DNA of 64,000 bases from Buddleja alternifolia (taxonomy: Eukaryota; Streptophyta; Magnoliopsida; Lamiales; Scrophulariaceae): positions 26,086,568 to 26,150,567 of the forward strand of contig CM033400.1 in assembly GCA_019426215.1 (NCBI GenBank). Direction: 5' to 3'. Positions 35,573 through 45,874 of this stretch are shown here, piece after piece. The position numbers were made by a program, and so were the translations under genes. The notes under the pieces are model-generated. The model did not search any database and was not told the DNA's origin. It saw nothing but the letters and a program-made list of their open reading frames with translations. Positions within the stretch are counted from its first letter, which is position 1. Each line of letters opens with the position of its first letter.

Positions 35573-36894
35573 TTGCATTTTTGGTACACTAATATGGCTT
35601 GCACGTCTTTTTGGTACACTAATATAGGGGGTTGCTATTTGGGTACACCATTGGTCAAAAAATTGGCAATTTCAGTACAATTTAAGCATGAAAATTTGAA
35701 TTTCGCCGGAGATTCTCATATGACGCGCACGTGACCTATAATTTCGCCGAAAAAAGTTTCAATTTGGGGATTTTGCTACTGACATCATAAATAATCTTTA
35801 ACAAAATGAACAAATAAAAAAAAATTATTCAAGGGTCCAGATTCGAATAATCAAGGGTCCGAATTTTATATTTAAATAAGAATTAAAGATTTTATATTTA
35901 AATAATAATTAAACAAATCAAAAAGTAAAAAAAAGAATGGCTCCCGTTGCTTGAAAACCACCCACCCCATCCGGAACTTGTTACCGACCACTGCTCGTGG
36001 CCCAACGCCACCGGTCAGCCACGCCCCACCAAGTTCGGGAAGGCGAGGGAGCTTACCGATGTGGAAAGGATAATGGTTTGCGATTTTGTGGTGGTCTGTG
36101 GCAGTGGGGATGGGTGGTCGCGGATGATGGTGGGATGTTGACGGCGAGTTAGAGTGGGAGGGGTTATTTTTTGTTGAACGTTGCAGGTTGGGAGCGAGGT
36201 GGGTAGGGATGGGGGTGGGGAAAAAACAGTGAAGAAGTGTTCCCCCCCCCCCCCTCCCCCCATTTTTCCTTTCTTTTTTCAAATAACATAATTAGGGTTT
36301 TTTAATAGTATTTTAGTAAAAACTATTGTACATTTTTTATTAATTTATTTTCAAAAATTTAATTATTGAAACTATAATAAATAATTTTAATAATTAAAAT
36401 TTTGGGATTTGGTTTTCCTCTTCAATTTAGGTTATAAAGTATGAAATTTGGATATGGAATGCAATTGAGGATATTTTTATCAAAATCTTAATAATTAAAA
36501 TTTTGGAATATGGGATTTTCCTCTTAAATTTAGGTTATAAAATGTGAAATTTGGATATGGAATGAAATTGGAGATATTTATATCATAATTTGAATAATTA
36601 AAATTATGGGATTTGGGATTTTTCCTCTTCAATTTGGGTTTTAAATTGTGAAATTTGGATATGGTATAAAATTGGAGATATTTTACTCCATAATAGTTGA
36701 TTTCCCACCAAAATGTCATTCACTTAAGCAATTTTACCTCCAAAAAATCAGAAATTCCCAAATTTACACATCATGTGCACCTCACGCGAGGATCTCTAGC
36801 GAAATTTTTTACCATTGGTGTACCCAAATTGCTACTCGCCCATATTAGTGTACCAAAAAAATATGCAGGCCACATTAATGTACCAAAATTGCAA
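35573..36894. mobile_element. Inverted-repeat element inside the left arm
   Basis: The left end TTGCATTTTTGGTACACTAA and the right end reversed TTGCAATTTTGGTACATTAA match over about 90 bp, including a second GGTACACTAATATRGG and GGGTACACCA. The interior has a GC-rich patch (35940-36260), a C-homopolymer (36242-36258) and a three-copy tandem repeat. The target duplication is unclear because the flanks are themselves repeats. It could be a non-autonomous MULE. Confidence 0.75.
36389..36692. repeat. Tandem repeat, about 101-bp period, three copies
   Basis: Copies start at 36389, 36489 and 36591 with AATAATTAAAATTWTGG and share TCCTCTTMAATTTRGGTT and GAAATTTGGATATGG. Confidence 0.85.
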
Positions 36895-37861
36895 ATTTTT
36901 ACACTTTTTACACACACTGCACACATTTTCACACAAAATGCACATTTTTACACATTGCACATATTTTCACACACGATACACAATTTTTACACTCGATGCA
37001 TACATTTTCATACACAATGCACACGTTTTTACACACACAACATACTTTTTACACACACTGCACATATTTTCACACACAATGCATACTTTTTATATACAAT
37101 GCACAAATTTCACACATAATGCACATTTTTAACACGTGCTACACATTTTCATACACAATCCACGGTTTTTTACACAACTAAACATATTTACACATACATA
37201 GCACATATTTTACACACACTATACTCATTTTCACACACAATGTATACTTCTTACACACATTATGTATGTTTACACACACAACACACTTTTCACACATACT
37301 GCACCCATTTTCACACATAATACACACTTTTTATGAATAATGTACACTTTTACACAAACAATGCACACATTTTACACACATTGCACATATTTTCACTCAA
37401 AATGCACACTTTTTACACTCAAAGCACGTATTTTCACGCACAAAGCACACTTTTACACACATAATGCACATTTTTTACACATACTATATATTTTTTACAC
37501 ACGTTGCACATATTTTCACACACAATGCACACTTTTTACACTCAATGCACACATTTTCACATATAATGCACACTTTTTACACACACAACACACTTTTCAC
37601 ACACTGCACATATTTTCACACACAACATATTTTTTACACACACTACATACTTTTTACACAACACCACATTTTTTACATACACTACTCACATTTTCATACA
37701 CAATGCAATTTTTACACACACTACTCACTTTGTACATACACAACACACCTTTTACACACACTGTACATTTAAATATACAAATCACACTATTTATTGCACA
37801 CATTTTACTCACTTGTTACTCACACTGCACATTTTAACACACACGCTGCACTACTGTAGTG

Positions 37862-39340
37862 TGTGTGTACATGTGTGCAGTACGTGTAAAATATTTATCG
37901 TGTGTGTAAATATTTGTCAAAAGTGTGTAGTGTATTAAAAGTATGTAGTGTGTGTGTAAATAATGCGTAGTTTATGGAAAAAGTGTGTAATGTGTGTAAC
38001 CGTATTTATCGTGAAGTGCATTTGTGTGTAAATGTATGTAGAGTGTGTAAAAACATATGTAACTTGAGTGTAAATGTGTATTGTGTGTGTAAACAGTGTA
38101 TTGTATGTGTGTAAATGTGTATAGTGTGTTTGTATGTGTATGCAAAAAGTGTGTAATGTACGTAAAAGTTTGCATTGTGTGTGTAAATGTGTGTAAAATA
38201 TGTGTAGTGTGTGAAAAAAATTATGCATTGTGTGTAAATGTGTGTTGTGTGTGTAAAAAGTGTGAAGTGTGAGTAAAAATTATGCAGTGTGTGTACAATG
38301 TGTGCAACGTGTGTAAATATGTGCAGTGTGTGTAAAATGTGTGTAGTGTGTGTAAATGTATGGTGTGTATAAAAAATATGTAGTGTGTGAATAAATGTGT
38401 TTAGCGTGTGTAAGAAGTGTGTTGTTGCATGAAAAGTGTTATGTGTGAGTAAATGTGTGCAGTGTGTGTAATGTGTGTAGTGTGTGTAAAAAGTGTGTAG
38501 TGTATTTGTAAATGTGCAATGTGTGCAAAAAGTGTGTAGTGTGTGTAAAAAGTGTGCATTGTCTGAATAAATATGTGCAGTGTGTGTAAAAAGTGTGTAG
38601 TGTATGCAAAAAGTGTTACGTGTGTGTAAATATGTGCAGTGTGTGTTAAAATTGTGAAGTGTGTGTAAAATGTATGTAGCGTGTATAAAAAGTGTGTAGT
38701 ATGTGTAAAGGTGTGCAGTGTCTGTAAAAAGTGTGCAGTGTGAGTAAAAAGTGTGTAGTGTGTGTACATGTGTGGTGTGTATGAAAAATGTGTAGTGTGT
38801 GAGAAAATGTGTTTAGCCTGTGTAAGAAGTGTGTTGTGTGCGTAAAAAGTGTTATATTTGTGTAAGTGTGTGCAGTGTGTGTAATGTGTGTAGTGTATGT
38901 AAAAAGTGTGTAGTGTATGTGTAAATGTGCGATGTGTATAATGTGTTGTGTGTGTAAAAAAGTGTGCATTGTGTGTGTAAATGTGTGTAGTGTGTGTAAA
39001 AAATGTGTAGTGTGTAGTGTGTGCAAAAAGTGTTAGGTGTGTGTAATATGTGCAGTGTGTGTAAAAAGTATGAAGTGTGTGTAAAAAGTATGTAGTGTGT
39101 GTAAAATGCATGTAGTGTGTGTAAATGTGTGCGTGTGTGTAAGAAGTGTGTTGTATGCGTAAAAGTGTGTAAAAGTGTGCAGTATGTATAATAAGTGTGT
39201 TATGTGTGTAAGAAGTGTGTTGTCTATGTAAAAGGTGAGCAGTGTGTGTGTAAATATGTGTAGTGTGTGTAAAATATGTGCAGTGTGTGTAAAAATGTGT
39301 TGTGTGTGTGTAAAAAGTGTGTAGTGTGTAGTGTATATAA
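37862..39340 (-). repeat. Right arm, GTGT/AAAA minisatellite (inverted copy)
   Basis: The same units in reverse complement, such as GTGTGTAAAAAGTGTGTAGT. The length nearly equals the left arm without its insert. Confidence 0.9.
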
Positions 39341-39570
39341 AATATTTTTTTAACAATTAATTATATAAAAAACCAAATAAAATATTGAAGGATTTCAAAT
39401 GCTCTAGAATTTATAACCAAACAATGAAATTGAAATCTATAGATTTGGAAATACTTTTATAAATTCATATATATAACCAAACAAAGAATTTTTAATGGTG
39501 TAGATTTCAAATCCAAGGAGTTTGAAATTCATTTATTTCAAATCTTTTGTCAAATCCAAACACAGCCTTG

Positions 39571-40580
39571 AGAAATTTGGTGTATCCCATACTTAGTTTA
39601 TGGAGAAATTGTGTAAGCTTATTATTGATATAGTGGAGGTTTTCGACTTCGATCCCGTAGTTTTTTCCCGATTCGGGTTCTCTACGTAAAAACTCTTGTC
39701 TCGTTTATTCTATTTCTTTCTATCCAAATATAGTTGATGCGGTCCCATGTTTATCCAGTTAGTGGGAAAAGAATTATATCACTTGTGTTGCGCCGGTGTC
39801 ATTGTCATTTTTGGCACTCTTTCCCAACAAGTGGCATCAGAACCGCTTTTATACTTGAGTTCACGGTTAAAAAATGGAGGAATCATCATCAATTGGTGGG
39901 ATGTTCAAATTGAACATGTCGAACTACTCAATCTAGAAATCGAGTATATTAAATCTTCTATATTGCAAGGATCTGTGCTTGCTCTTGGATGGCTATACAT
40001 CTAAACCAAAAGATATATGCGTAGATGAGTGAAGCATCTTGCGCAGAAAGACAGTCGGCTTTATCCGACGTTTTCTTGAACACAGTATCTTCTATCACTT
40101 TGCAAATGAGGAAAAGGCTGATGTTCTATTGAAAAACATGGAGGCTATGTTTGAGAGGAAAAATGCCTTTAACAAAGCTTCTATTATCAGAAAAAATTGT
40201 CCGGCTACGGTACAAGGAAGGTGCCAATATGACTGAGCATCTTAATGCATACCATGGCTTAATAAATCAATCCATCAACATGAAGATACCCCTCGATGAT
40301 GAAGATATTGCTTTATTGTTGCTCAGCTCGTTACCGAATAGTTGGGATACCCTCATAGTGTCAGTCAGCAACTCAGCTCCAAATGGGAATTTGACCTTGC
40401 AAGTGGTCAAAGATCGCCTTCTAAATGAAGAGTCTGGAAGAAAGGAGCAAGCGTTCAGTGCCGAACAAAATGCCTTGGTGACTGAAAATTCTGACAGACG
40501 AAAAAGAAACAAAAGTAGAGGTCCTCAACACCAGAGAGATAAATTCCGGGGGAAGTCCAAGTTCAAAGGGGATTTTTTGC
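39571..40580 (+). mobile_element. Truncated Copia: LTR end, primer site and gag
   Basis: An LTR tail ends CCCAACA at 39829, followed by TGGCATCAGAACC (39832-39844), a Copia primer site for initiator tRNA-Met. Gag follows from an ATG at 39873. The rest of the element (protease to 3' LTR) is missing after about 40580. The left side is cut near the edge of the fold-back element. Confidence 0.75.
39873..40580 (+). pseudogene. Copia gag remnant
   Basis: It starts MEESSSIGGMFKLNMSNYSI, then has worn text with stops (LLYCKDLCLLLDGY), then 40039-40236 (LRRKTVGFIRRFLEHSIFYH, KADVLLKNMEAMFERKNAFN) and 40151-40580 (MTEHLNAYHGLINQSINMK, DDEDIALLLLSSLPNSWDTL, NEESGRKEQAF). This is the UBN2-type Gag of Copia elements. 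Frameshifts lie near 40030 and 40210. No zinc knuckle is reached. Confidence 0.8.
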
Positions 40581-42060
40581 CACACATTCGAAATGACTTA
40601 ACACCAAGTAATTTCCCTCAGCTTCTATACAATCATCCATATTTTCACATCAGCATATTCATCTATAACCACCTCATTTTTTACCACCTATGACGACCTC
40701 AATACAACATTTTGTGGAAACATGTAGGAACATCCCATAGGCTTCCACAATTTGTTTAATGTCAACCAATAAACCAGATACTAAACATAGTGTTTATATA
40801 AAAAAATTCTAATCAAGCATACTAATAGTTCTTGATGTGTTTCCACAAAATATTTATATATGATAATATGCATACTTCTCTATCAGCCATGGAATGATTA
40901 ATGCAACTTAAAACACAAAAGAAGCTTAGATGAGAGAAGACATGGAAGGGAGATATTTGAACAAGAAAATTGGTTGCATAATCGACCTTCGTGCAGGTCA
41001 CCTATTATTCCGGTTTTAGCTTATTCTCCAGAGTTCAAACAGTATCCTGTTTAGATGTGTAACCAAACCTGAATCACAGCCTATTCACGGTTAAACCGGT
41101 AGAGAGCGGGCCGATTTTAGAAATATTGACAACGGAGGAAGTTGCTTTCCCCCTGGAAACTAGTTTTTTTTTTTTTGTCACATATTGACCCTTCCTTTCT
41201 CATGAGAACGCATCATATCCTCTCTGGAATGAAGAAATGGTCTGATCTATGGCCATATTTTGGTACATGAACTTTTGGATGACTCTTGATTTTTTTCACT
41301 AAAACTGACATTCGATTTTGTGGGATTTTCCTTAGTGCATCTTGATTTATACAAATTGAAAAACACGTGAGAATTTTTGTAACAACTCTAAATCTCTAAA
41401 TCAAAGTCATAAAAACTCGTACACTTTCGTGAAGCTAGGAAATCCATAAACCTTTTATGAAACTGAAATCAGAACAATTTCTGTTTACAGCCTAAAATGC
41501 ATATGAATGGGCAGAGATCAACATCCTATTTATAGTATAATGTAAAACTTGGAAAGGATTTGGGAAGTTGGAAGGGGATATTTTTATTATTTGGACATGG
41601 AAAGTTGCTAATAGTAATAAGGTGAATATGAATTCTTTAGTATCATTGACTTGTGTGATTGTTAATTACATACATTTTGAGTAGATGGGAATGTGGTGGG
41701 TTTAATTATTAATAACAGATGCTTTGGCAATGACCGACTAGAATAGCCACATATCTCTCCATTGGTAAGGTTATAAACTTATAAGTATTAGTTTAATACA
41801 ATGATTTAAATGGTAGACCGTCATAATTCTGGCCGTTATAGTTAAAATGGCCACATGACCTTCGAGCTTCTTTCTCATCGACGTGAATAGCATTTGTATT
41901 TAATTAATGAATAGTAATATAGTAGTAATGTCACTTAAATAAGGGTAACAATGTCCTTTCACAATTTAAAGAAACACCAATAAGATCCACACTTTTATAA
42001 TAATATAATATAATATAATATAATATAATAGATATAGATAGATAAAGAACTGGCTTTTAG
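40581..42060. other. No recognisable gene
   Basis: AT-rich sequence without long frames. A poly-T run lies at about 41166-41177, and a (TAATA)n run at about 42000-42030 is followed by GATA units. A CTATTTATAG near 41517 could be a worn LTR promoter on the minus strand, but no LTR pair is visible. Confidence 0.4.
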
Positions 42061-42401
42061 CTTGGAAAAAGATTTATTCTTGTTGGGCAAGATTTATTCT
42101 TGTTGGAATTTCAAGTTAAGGAAATTAGTCTATATCAATTTTCTATTTTTATCAATTTGGTCCGACATGTCAAATCTTGATCGCCACTACCATGACTCGA
42201 TCACACGATACACGATTTACAACTCTAGAAGAGAATCAGGTAGTTTTCATGCAAAATCAGACTGAGATGAACACTCGGATGGATGCGCTGGAAACAAAGT
42301 TGGATCGAAAATTTGATGATTTGATGGCTATGCTCTCAACACTTTGTCCCACCCCGACCCCCATGCCGCCTGCTGCAGCAACTCTAAAAACCACTCTTGG
42401 G

Positions 42402-45013
42402 GATAAAAATATCTAATCCTTTAGATTCTCTCAAGGCAGTTGTCTTGATAAGATACTTGCTTGGCAAGCTCCTGAAAATCTTAACTACCATATTCTTATT
42501 TTTAAGAACCTTTTCCAAAGATTCTAACTTTTTTGTTATGGTAGTAAATCTGGAATTTAGTTCTTCGAGAGATTCATTTGGTTTCATCTTGAATTGATCA
42601 AACTTTTGCATTGCTATAGAGAGCTTGTTCTCTTTAATTTGATCGGAACCCTAAAAAATCTCGGCAAACCTCTCCCAGATTTCCTTTGAAGTCTTGCACG
42701 ACTTAACTTTGTTGAACAGAGCGTCATTATCATCAATGGCAAAATATAGATCATTTCTACCAACATTGTCCAAATTTGTTCGACGACACTCTTCAACAAC
42801 CTATTTGATTTTTGGCTTCTCTACATACGCATCAGGAGTAGCTTCATTTGCCCCTGGTGCTCTAGTAGTAACCTTCATAATTTTGATAGGCCCTGCGTAA
42901 TGACATCAACCATTTCTTCATCACATGAAGCTAAGTATGTGAATACTTCAAGTTGTCATGAGTCATAGTATGAATCAGTCAACCTTGACATCTTTGTAAA
43001 AGCAATGATATGTATTAGATGATTTTTCTAAAGAAAGCAACTTGATTTTGAAAAATGATCTAAACAAACAGTTATGTTCGTAAACGCTAAGGTTTATACT
43101 TCAACTGCTCTGATACACTTGTTGGTCCCAAGTGACATACGAAAAGAGTCTAGAGGGGGGTGAATAGACACTGATATTTTCTAGGACTTTCAAAAAAAAT
43201 TTGTACTTCACAAAATGTTTTGAACGCTTAAGATAGCTAGACGCTTATCGAGCGTCTGTTTGAAGACTGTTTTATAAAGATAACTTAAATTCAAGGTTTG
43301 AAATCTTAGCCAAAGTAGGATTTAGCTTTCAGCGCTTAGGGTTAGCACAACAGAAATAATTTTTAGTCTTCTTTTGATAAGGATTGAGCACTCATATTTT
43401 ACTTAGTTGCTTTTGCTTAGTTTAAGCGTTAGAATGTTATATGTATGCTTTTATATAGGGTTAATTACATCTACATCCCTTGCAGATAAGCCTAATTACA
43501 AATATACCCCCATATGCTTTTTATTACTCACACCCCCCTGTAGTTTGCAAAACTTTACACGGTGGAATTTGCCCTAACGGAATGGTCAAAAACTCAAAAA
43601 TGCCCTTGACTAAACCTTAAAAAACAAATAAGAAAGAAATAAGAAAATCAAAAGATAAAAAAATAAGTGGGAAACGGGAAAAAATAGAAATGGAAAACTG
43701 AAAAAGAAAAAAAAGGAAAAGAACCTATTCTTCATCGGATCTTCTTCACCAGATCTCTGAATCTTGTGCGAATCCTTTGCTACCTAGGGCCACCACCTCG
43801 CGCTACCGCCACTTCCCACCAACGCAACTCCATCTACATCCACTTCCGATGAAATGGGCTCATTTTGGAACAAACCAATTTGATTTTGAATCGATTTCGA
43901 TAGAGTATCATCACATCAATTTGAATCGGACTCGAATTTTGGGGCAGCGAGGTGGAGAGTGTTGTACGCTTACAGTGCGCAGGTTGTGGCAGTGTTCGGT
44001 GGCGTTCGACAATGATGATGGGGAAGACGAAGATTTTAGGCTATTTTCTCTATCTTTTTCATTTCTTTTTGTTCTTTTCAAAATTTAGAAATTTTAATAT
44101 TTTAAATATAATAATTTTCTAATTTTTAGACATTTTCAGTTTTTTAATATTTTTACAATTTTATAAAAATTTCAACATTTAATTAATATTTTTTACATTT
44201 ATTAGATATTTTTTGATATTTTTATAATACATTTCACATTTATTGAATTTAATAATTCTTAGTCTTTAAATATTTATAAGATTAAAAATAAATATTTAAA
44301 TAATTTTATAACAATTTCTAATATTTACTTGCCAACTTTTAGATATTTTGTAACATTTAATAAATGTTTTCTATATTTCCTTTAAAAAAACGTATTACTA
44401 AATATTTTTTATACTTTTAAAATATTTTTTTAATCCAATATTTATAAAATAATTTTAATATTTTTAGATATTTTTCAATATTTACTCAATATTCTTTATA
44501 TTTTTTCAGATATTTTCTAACATTTATTAATATTTTTTATATTTTTATGGTATTTTTTTACATTTACTAAACAATGTTTATATTTTTAAGATACTTTTAT
44601 CATAATTTCTGATATTTACTTAATATTTTTATATTTTTCAGATTTTTTTAATATTTATATAATAATTTCTAATATTTTCGACATTTCTTTGATTTTTTTG
44701 TATTTTTTTTCTTTTCTTTTTTCAAAATTTGAATTTTTGATTTAAAAAAATCAATAATATTAATTTTAAAGGCATTGTAGTCAATTATAAATCTTTTTAA
44801 CAGAACCCTAGTGTAATTCTAATGGAAGCTGGCAGATGTAAACGTTTGCAAACTACAAGAGTGTGTGAGTGATTAAAAAAAAAATGAGGGTATATTTGTA
44901 ATCAGGCCTATCTGCAGGGGGTGTAAATGTAATTAACCCTTTTATATATGATAAGCGTTAAGATAAAAGCAATGAATACTAAAATAAATAAACACAATTA
45001 TTTGTAAGGTTCG
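42402..45013 (-). mobile_element. Copia fragment: gag start, primer site and part of the 5' LTR
   Basis: On the minus strand: a partial LTR whose end is at 43120 (TGTTGGTCCC on plus), a primer site TGTATCAGAGCAG (about 43106-43118), and gag text from about 42880 to 42410 (KVTTRAPGANEATPDAYVE, NDLYFAIDDNDALFNKV, KIWERF-like, FDQFKMKPNESLEELNSRF, FRSLPSKYLIKTTAL). The LTR stops at AAGGTTCG and the gag stops mid-domain, so both ends are truncated although the block is flanked by TTGGG. A MULE lies inside the LTR. Confidence 0.65.
43458..44939. mobile_element. 1.48-kb non-autonomous MULE, possible Pack-MULE
   Basis: The ends GGGTTAATTACATCTACA and, reversed, GGGTTAATTACATTTACA match for about 110 bp. 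TTTTATATA flanks both sides (43449-43457 and 44940-44948), a perfect 9-bp duplication. A GC-richer patch at 43730-44045 differs sharply from its AT-rich surroundings and holds a 103-residue frame; it may be a captured gene fragment. The 44080-44720 part is degenerate TATTTTT repeats. Confidence 0.88.
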
Positions 45014-45550
45014 TTGGGTAATATAATTCCAACTACGGTAGTATCCGCGATAAGTCCACAACAACCCATCCAGAAACACATCCCAACACCTGTTGCTACT
45101 GAATCAACGTCGACAACTGGTCCCCAAATTCCTGTCGTTGAAATACGCCCGCAGCCCGCCTCCCGCCAATTTTATCCACCAGTCAGCCCCACCAAAACCT
45201 CTCGATCACACCACCACTGCCATCAACAAAATTCCGCAAATCACCAGCCCTAACTGCCAACCAACAAAAACCAATCTACCCACAACCAAACAAATTCCCA
45301 AATCATCCCACAACAAACACACAACCACTCCGCTGCCACACTCCCTACTTTTGACGGAACTGACCTGTTTGGGTACTTAGCTCGGACTGAATTTTTCTGC
45401 AAGCCAAAGACTGTTTCGTACCCAGAGCAGGCACAATAAGTTCTTAGTCATGCCTTTCAGCTTGACGAATGCACCAACAACATTCCAAGCAACGACAAAA
45501 TCTCCTGGGTTCAACCTTGGAGACGGGCTATTTTTAAGGGGTGGCGGAAT

Positions 45551-45874
45551 TGTTGTGAACTGGATTTTGAGGAGCATAATGAAAAAAACGAAGAATTAGT
45601 TAATTATATTTTACTATTTGATTTCCTAGTTTGAGTTCTTGTTTAATTAAGTTTCCTAATTGGTTTAGGTAACTCGTTATTTCATTCCTAGTTTGTTTGG
45701 GAGTCTAGTTATTTCTTTTCTATTAAGAGTCAGTAACTTGCATAGTAAGTTATCTTATGTTCTAGTATTATAAATAAGAGTTTATTTTCATTATTCAATT
45801 TTTTGAATCAATAAAGAATCGGCCTTTATTCTTCTTGGGCATTATTTAATGGTAAACGTGTGTCATTATTCCAA
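45551..45874 (+). repeat. Gypsy 3' LTR, interrupted (continues at 48049-48051)
   Basis: Starts TGTTGTGAAC after the purine-rich AAGGGGTGGCGGAAT. It contains a TATA box (TATTATAAATAAG, about 45768) and AATAAAG about 45 bases later, as an LTR promoter and polyadenylation signal should. The last bases are separated by the MULE. Confidence 0.7.

Larger units (their letters stand above)
35065..37849 (+). repeat. Left arm, ACAC/TTTT minisatellite
   Basis: Degenerate 19-21 bp units; an insert occupies 35573-36894. Because the units contain few stops, frames rich in His, Thr, Phe and Tyr run through them; these are compositional and not genes. Confidence 0.9.
34914..39568. mobile_element. Fold-back element built of ACAC-type minisatellite arms
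   Basis: From about 35065 to 37849 the plus strand is made of roughly 20-bp units such as TTTTTACACACACTGCACA and TTTTCACACACAATGCACAC. From 37862 to 39340 the same units appear reverse-complemented. The axis is the palindrome CACTACTGTAGTG at 37849-37861. Without the 1.32-kb insert (35573-36894) the arms are each about 1.47-1.49 kb. The outer flanks are also related: TCTCTTGGATTGAGTTTGG at about 34916 against TCTCAAGGCTGTGTTTGG read leftwards from about 39574, both with GATTTCAAATC text. No coding gene; the class is not certain, and no target duplication was found. Confidence 0.75.
42177..45400 (+). pseudogene. Gypsy gag, split by the Copia fragment
   Basis: The left piece has a coiled-coil start (TRFTTLEENQVVFMQNQTEM, DALETKLDRKFDDLMAML) and a Pro-rich run. 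The right piece continues in the same frame after TTGGG (NIIPTTVVSAIS), through a Pro/Gln-rich linker, to TFDGTDLFGYLARTEFF, the start of the capsid domain. Joining across the insert gives a continuous frame at the joint, which supports a simple insertion. The capsid domain is cut short by the deletion that brings in RT sequence. Confidence 0.65.

Noticed and set aside
36241..36262. C-homopolymer as a functional motif
   Set aside because: A simple C-run in the GC-rich core of an inverted-repeat insert; may even be a sequencing-length artefact.
37340..37837. Regular short repeats that could suggest a CRISPR array
   Set aside because: Units are degenerate, have no unique spacers of constant length, and the DNA is a plant nuclear sequence.
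35046..39356. Long His/Thr/Phe/Tyr-rich open frames on both strands
   Set aside because: They follow the ACAC/GTGT minisatellite units, which contain few stop codons; several overlapping frames on the same strand show the same bias. Not genes.
43777..44088. 103-residue frame in the MULE at 43458-44939
   Set aside because: No recognised domain and not bounded by splice sites; noted as a possible captured fragment but not called a gene.
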